Of a DNA stretch of 9,477 nt, positions 5,940 through 9,477 are shown one piece after another; within the stretch, counting starts at the first letter, position 1; each line of letters begins with the position of its first letter. A program made the translations under genes and the position numbers. The DNA is from CAVPGH01 sp046726955 (GTDB taxonomy: Bacteria; Acidobacteriota; Vicinamibacteria; Fen-336): contig JBKPBQ010000039.1 in NCBI GenBank assembly GCA_046726955.1, positions 1 through 9,477 of the forward strand, read 5' to 3'. The notes beneath the pieces are model-generated. The model saw only the letters and a program-made list of their open reading frames with translations. It had not been told where the DNA came from and searched no databases.

Positions 5940-7366
5940 GGGCTGTGGCGCTGCCGACGCGCGACGCATTGGCCGACGTCGCCGCCGCCACGGGCGGGAC
6001 GCTCGCGAGCGGAAGTCCCGCGGCGGAGTTTTCCGGTGTCTCCATCGACTCGCGCTCGATTCTCCCGGGCCAGCTCTTCTTCGCAATCACCGGTCCGCGT
6101 TTTGATGGCCACGACTTCCTTGCCGACGTGGCCGCCAAGGGTGCCGTCGGCGCGGTCGTCGAGCGTGACGTCGTTGCTCCACCCTCTCTTCCTCTCATCC
6201 ATGTCGCGAACACCACGCGAGCTCTCGCCGATGTCGCCCATCACCGCCGCGTGCAGGCGGACGTGCCGGTCGTCGCCATCACCGGCTCCGTGGGCAAGAC
6301 GACGACGAAGGAGATGACGGCGGCGCTCCTCGCCACGCGCGGACCCGTCCTCAAGACGGAAGGAAACCTGAACAACCAGTTCGGCCTGCCCCTGAGCCTG
6401 CTGCGGCTCCGCGAGGAGCACACGGCGGCCGTCCTCGAGCTCGGGATGTCCGCGGCGGGCGAGCTCCGCGAGCTGTCCCGGATCGCCGAGCCCGACGTGG
6501 CCGTGATCACGCGCGTCAGCCCCGTCCACCTCGAGTTCTTCTCGTCGGTGGACGCGATCGCCGCGGCGAAGGCCGAGATCCTGGGAGGCCTGCGCGGGGG
6601 CGGGACGGCCGTGCTCAACGGCGACGACGCGCGCGTGCGGCGGATCGGCGAGCGCTTCACGGGCCGCGTCGTGTGGTTCGGCCGCGATCGCCGGTACGAC
6701 GTCTCCGCGGAGAGCTGGCGGGGCACCGGCTTCGGCATGCGCTTCGACCTCCGTGTCGCCGGCCGCACGGTGGACGTCGCCCTGCCCCTGGCCGGGCCGC
6801 ACTTCGTGCTGAACTTCCTCGCCGCGGCGGCGGCCGCGCACGCGCTCGGGATCGCACCCGAGGCGATGGCGGAGGCGACGACGCACATAGCACCCGCGCG
6901 GCACCGCGGAGAGGTCGTCCGCCTCGGCGAGGGCGTCGTCCTCCTGGACGACTGCTACAACTCGAGCCCGGACGCGCTCGAGGCGGCGGTCACCGCGCTC
7001 GGTCTGCTCCCCGGTCAGCGCCGGGTGGCGGTGCTCGGGGACATGCTCGAGCTGGGCGAGACCGGACCTGCGCTGCACAGGGAGGCGGGACGGAAGCTGG
7101 CGGGGAAGGTGAGCGTCGTCGTCGCCGTCGGCGCGCTCGCGAAGGACCTGCTCGAGGGGGCCAGGGAAGCAGGGATGGCCGGCGCGAGCCTCCACTATTT
7201 CGCCGATGCCGACGCAGCGGCGAGCGGGGTGAGACACCTGGTCGAGCCGGGAGACGCCGTGCTCGTGAAGGGCTCGCGCGGAGTGAAGCTGGAACGAGTG
7301 GTCGACGCTCTCCGGGCGCGGTTCCCGGAGGGCGGGACGGACGGAACCGCGCCGGAGAGGGCGTGA
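5936..7366 (+). CDS. murF: UDP-MurNAc-tripeptide--D-alanyl-D-alanine ligase MurF
   Basis: MurF joins D-Ala-D-Ala to the UDP-MurNAc-tripeptide made by MurE, the last cytoplasmic step of the precursor. It has 476 residues. The ATG at 5936 overlaps the murE stop in ATGA (5936-5939), with GGAAAG at 5928-5933 just upstream. The N-terminal domain shows GVSIDSRSILPGQLFFAI and GHDFL, typical of MurF. The P-loop is TGSVGKTTTK (116-125), followed by EGNLNNQFGLPLSLL and LELGMSAAGE. K212 sits at the position of the conserved central-domain lysine. The C-terminal domain has LDDCYNSSPDA and LGDMLELG. The block usually read as N(I/V)GxAHLExFGS is here ITRVSPVHLEFFSS, so the Asn position holds Arg and the Gly is Ser. 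The first ~300 bases use more T-ending codons than neighbours. The open frame upstream to 4688 is a shadow of murE. Confidence 0.97.
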   Translation: MRAVALPTRDALADVAAATGGTLASGSPAAEFSGVSIDSRSILPGQLFFAITGPRFDGHDFLADVAAKGAVGAVVERDVVAPPSLPLIHVANTTRALADVAHHRRVQADVPVVAITGSVGKTTTKEMTAALLATRGPVLKTEGNLNNQFGLPLSLLRLREEHTAAVLELGMSAAGELRELSRIAEPDVAVITRVSPVHLEFFSSVDAIAAAKAEILGGLRGGGTAVLNGDDARVRRIGERFTGRVVWFGRDRRYDVSAESWRGTGFGMRFDLRVAGRTVDVALPLAGPHFVLNFLAAAAAAHALGIAPEAMAEATTHIAPARHRGEVVRLGEGVVLLDDCYNSSPDALEAAVTALGLLPGQRRVAVLGDMLELGETGPALHREAGRKLAGKVSVVVAVGALAKDLLEGAREAGMAGASLHYFADADAAASGVRHLVEPGDAVLVKGSRGVKLERVVDALRARFPEGGTDGTAPERA

Positions 7367-8458
7367 GTGCTCTACGAGCTCTTCTACGCGTTCCGCGGCC
7401 AGATCTCGGGGCTGAACGTCGTCCGCTACATCACGTTCCGCACCGCGATGGCGAGCCTGACCGCGCTCTTCCTGGTCCTCGTGCTGGGACCGTGGATGAT
7501 CGAGCGCCTGCGCCGGCTGCAGATCGGCCAGTTCATCCGCGAGGACGGGCCGCAGGGCCACAAGGCGAAGGCGGGGACGCCCACGATGGGCGGCGTCCTC
7601 ATCCTGTCCGGCATCCTCGTGCCCACGCTGCTCTGGGCCGACCTCGCGAACAAGAACATCTGGATCCTCGTGGCATCGACGTTCCTCTTCGGGGCGATCG
7701 GCTTCGCCGACGACTACCTGAAGGTCGTGAAGAAGCGCAACCTCGGGCTCACCGCGCGTACGAAGCTCTTCGCCCAGTTCGCGGTGGGCTTGTTGGTGGG
7801 CTACACCGTCTACTACCTGTCCCACACCGAGCCCACGCAGTACTCGACGCGGGTGGCCTTCCCGTTCTTCAAGACGGTGGTCCCCGACCTCGGCCCGTTC
7901 TACGTGGTCTTCGCGGTGCTCCTCCTCACCCTGGCCAGCAACGCGGTGAACCTCACGGACGGGCTCGACGGCCTCGCCATCGGGACGACGCTCATCGCCG
8001 CCGCGGCCTTCACCGCTCTCGCCTACGTCTCCGGCCACCGCGTCTTCTCGGACTACCTCGACCTCCTCTTCCGGCGGGAGGTGGGCGAGGTGACCGTCTT
8101 CTGCGGGGCGATGGTGGGGGCCTCAATGGGATTCCTCTGGTGGAACTGCTATCCGGCGCAGGTGTTCATGGGCGACGTCGGGAGCCTGAGCCTCGGGGGT
8201 GCTCTGGGCACGGTGGCGATCCTGATCAAGCAGGAGCTGCTGCTCTTCCTGGTGGGCGGGCTCTTCATGATCGAGGCCTTCTCCGTGATGCTGCAGGTGG
8301 GCTCGTTCAAGCTGCGCAAGAAGCGCATCTTCCGGATGGCGCCCCTGCACCATCACTTCGAGCTCATCGGCTGGAAGGAGCCGCAGATCATCATCCGGTT
8401 CTGGATCCTGGCCTTCGTCTTCGCGTTGTTCAGCCTCACCACCCTGAAGCTGCGGTGA
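7367..8458 (+). CDS. mraY: Phospho-N-acetylmuramoyl-pentapeptide-transferase MraY
   Basis: MraY is the integral membrane enzyme that transfers phospho-MurNAc-pentapeptide from UDP to undecaprenyl phosphate, making lipid I. It has 363 residues against ~360 in E. coli, with about ten hydrophobic segments. Family motifs in order are GTPTMGG, FADDYLKV with catalytic D115-D116, NAVNLTDGLDG (192-202), the FMGDVGSLSLGG block with D270, and PLHHHFELIGW. The GTG start at 7367 abuts the murF stop (TGA 7364-7366) with no gap. It has GGAGAGG (7354-7360) as ribosome binding site and gives VLYELFYAFRGQISGLNVVRY, a typical MraY N-terminus. All expected catalytic residues are present. It follows murF in the standard order and is followed by a 39-bp gap before murD. 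Confidence 0.98.
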   Translation: MLYELFYAFRGQISGLNVVRYITFRTAMASLTALFLVLVLGPWMIERLRRLQIGQFIREDGPQGHKAKAGTPTMGGVLILSGILVPTLLWADLANKNIWILVASTFLFGAIGFADDYLKVVKKRNLGLTARTKLFAQFAVGLLVGYTVYYLSHTEPTQYSTRVAFPFFKTVVPDLGPFYVVFAVLLLTLASNAVNLTDGLDGLAIGTTLIAAAAFTALAYVSGHRVFSDYLDLLFRREVGEVTVFCGAMVGASMGFLWWNCYPAQVFMGDVGSLSLGGALGTVAILIKQELLLFLVGGLFMIEAFSVMLQVGSFKLRKKRIFRMAPLHHHFELIGWKEPQIIIRFWILAFVFALFSLTTLKLR

Positions 8459-8497
8459 GGGCGGCGGGAATGGCCGGGGAAGGGAATTGAAGACGCC

Positions 8498-9477
8498 GTG
8501 GCTGTGGCGAGGGATGCCGTCGTGGTCGGGCTTGCGCGCTCGGGCGTCGCGGCCGCGGAGTTCCTCGCGCGGCGCGGGACGTCGGTGGTGGCTACGGATC
8601 GCAAGCCGGAGGGGGAGCTTCAAGCGGAGGCGATGAGGCTGCAGGCGCTGGGCGTGCGGACGGAGCTCGGCGGGCACCGGCGGGACACCTTCGTCACCGC
8701 CTCGATGATCGTGGTGTCGCCCGGAGTCCCCTGGGACCTCCCCGAGCTCGAGGCGGCGCGCGCCGCGGGCGTGCCCGTGCTCGCCGAGATCGAGCTCGCC
8801 TTTCGGCACCTCAAGGGCCGGGTGGCCGCAATCACGGGCACCAAAGGCAAGTCCACGACCACCGCCGCTCTCGGCGCGATGCTCCGGGCGCAAGGCGGGG
8901 ACGTGCGCGTGGGCGGCAACATCGGCGAGGCGCTCATTTCCCTCGTGGAGGGCTCGACCCCGGAGACCGTCTTCGTGGTCGAGGTCTCGAGCTTCCAGCT
9001 CGAGGGGATCGAAACCTTCCGGCCGGACCTCGCGGTCTTCCTGAACCTCTCTCCCGACCACCTCGACCGCCATCCTTCGTTCGAGGCCTACGCGCAGGCG
9101 AAGGCGCGCATCTTCGAGAACCAGACGGCGGCGGACTGGGCGGTGGTGAATGCCGACCTCCACCTCGCGAAGGCGCACGGGATCCGTTCGCGAGTCGTGC
9201 GCTTTCGTGAGGACGGCGAGGAGCCGGTCGGGGACGGAACCTTCTTCAGCGCGGGCCAGGCCGTCATCCGTCTCGACGGCCGCGTGGAAACGCTGTTCCC
9301 GCTGTCCGCGGTGCATCTGCCCGGTCCCCACCTCGCAACCGATCTCCTCGTGGCGGCGGCCGCCGCCCGGCTGCTCGGCGCGGACGCGGGCCAGATCACG
9401 GCGGCGGTCGAGGGGTTCCGGGGCCTGCCCCACGTTCTCGAGCACGTGGCCACGAGCCACGGCGTGTCCTACTACAA
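8498..9477 (+). CDS. murD: UDP-MurNAc-L-alanine--D-glutamate ligase MurD, partial (3' end outside window)
   Basis: MurD adds D-glutamate to UDP-MurNAc-L-Ala, supplying the substrate of MurE. About 326 residues are present of the ~450 expected; the right edge cuts within the start of the C-terminal domain. The N-terminal Rossmann-like domain has VVVGLARSGVAAAEFL and VVSPGVPWDLPEL. The P-loop is TGTKGKSTT (from 113), with Lys where many MurDs have Asn. The central domain contains EVSSFQLEGI and NLSPDHLDRH; K202 is at the carbamylated-lysine position. GTG 8498 is chosen; GTG 8504 is an equally plausible start two codons later. The nearby ATG at 8514 is out of frame. The ribosome binding site is unclear: AAGGGA (8480-8485) is rather distant. 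Near the cut, the block often seen as GLPHRLE reads GLPHVLE. Confidence 0.95.
   Translation, partial: MAVARDAVVVGLARSGVAAAEFLARRGTSVVATDRKPEGELQAEAMRLQALGVRTELGGHRRDTFVTASMIVVSPGVPWDLPELEAARAAGVPVLAEIELAFRHLKGRVAAITGTKGKSTTTAALGAMLRAQGGDVRVGGNIGEALISLVEGSTPETVFVVEVSSFQLEGIETFRPDLAVFLNLSPDHLDRHPSFEAYAQAKARIFENQTAADWAVVNADLHLAKAHGIRSRVVRFREDGEEPVGDGTFFSAGQAVIRLDGRVETLFPLSAVHLPGPHLATDLLVAAAAARLLGADAGQITAAVEGFRGLPHVLEHVATSHGVSYY

Noticed and set aside
5843..8038. 731-residue open frame on the minus strand across murE, murF and mraY
   Set aside because: It crosses three identified genes, shows no recognisable domain, and has the composition of a GC-driven shadow frame.
8470..8490. Six-codon ATG-to-TGA mini-frame (MAGEGN) in the mraY-murD gap
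   Set aside because: It is too short to support, has no clear ribosome binding site, and the purine-rich stretch is more simply the region before murD.

Overview
The window is the front part of a division and cell wall (dcw) gene cluster from a high-GC bacterium, roughly 70% GC by eye. All real genes lie on the + strand. The order is mraZ (copy 1), mraZ (copy 2), rsmH (mraW), ftsL, ftsI (class B penicillin-binding protein), murE, murF, mraY, and the first two thirds of murD, which runs off the right edge. The organism has peptidoglycan of the meso-diaminopimelate type, judged from the DNPR motif of MurE. FtsI carries a C-terminal PASTA domain. A high-GC, DAP-type lineage with PASTA-bearing FtsI and two mraZ genes would fit Acidobacteriota or a neighbouring deep-branching group, but this assignment is an inference and is weak.

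Positions 1-724 are the regulatory head. Two diverged MraZ-family genes sit in tandem, and each is preceded by three GTG-centred direct repeats with an exact 10-bp period (42-71 and 640-669). These resemble the MraZ boxes (AAAGTG[T/G] plus three bases) described in Mollicutes and the TGGG-type repeats described in E. coli. The second array lies directly downstream of a recognisable sigma-70-type promoter (TTGACA, 18 bp, TAGACT; 609-638). It is followed by a strong RNA hairpin (668-697) in the leader of the second mraZ. The cluster head therefore looks like a two-repressor control region rather than the usual single autoregulated mraZ.

Positions 725-8458 are a compact, probably co-transcribed operon. 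Gaps are 0-4 bp, or there are 4-bp stop/start overlaps (rsmH/ftsL, ftsI/murE, murE/murF). The encoded proteins methylate 16S rRNA (RsmH), build the septal synthase complex (FtsL, FtsI), add the third amino acid and the terminal D-Ala-D-Ala dipeptide to UDP-MurNAc precursors (MurE, MurF), and transfer the product to undecaprenyl phosphate to make lipid I (MraY). MurD, which supplies MurE with substrate, follows after a 39-bp gap.

No RNA genes, mobile elements, CRISPR arrays or minus-strand genes are supported. Long open frames on the minus strand and upstream of ftsI and murF are shadows caused by high GC. The points most worth a second look are the duplicated mraZ-operator units, the leader hairpin, and an SSD in place of the usual SxN catalytic motif in FtsI.
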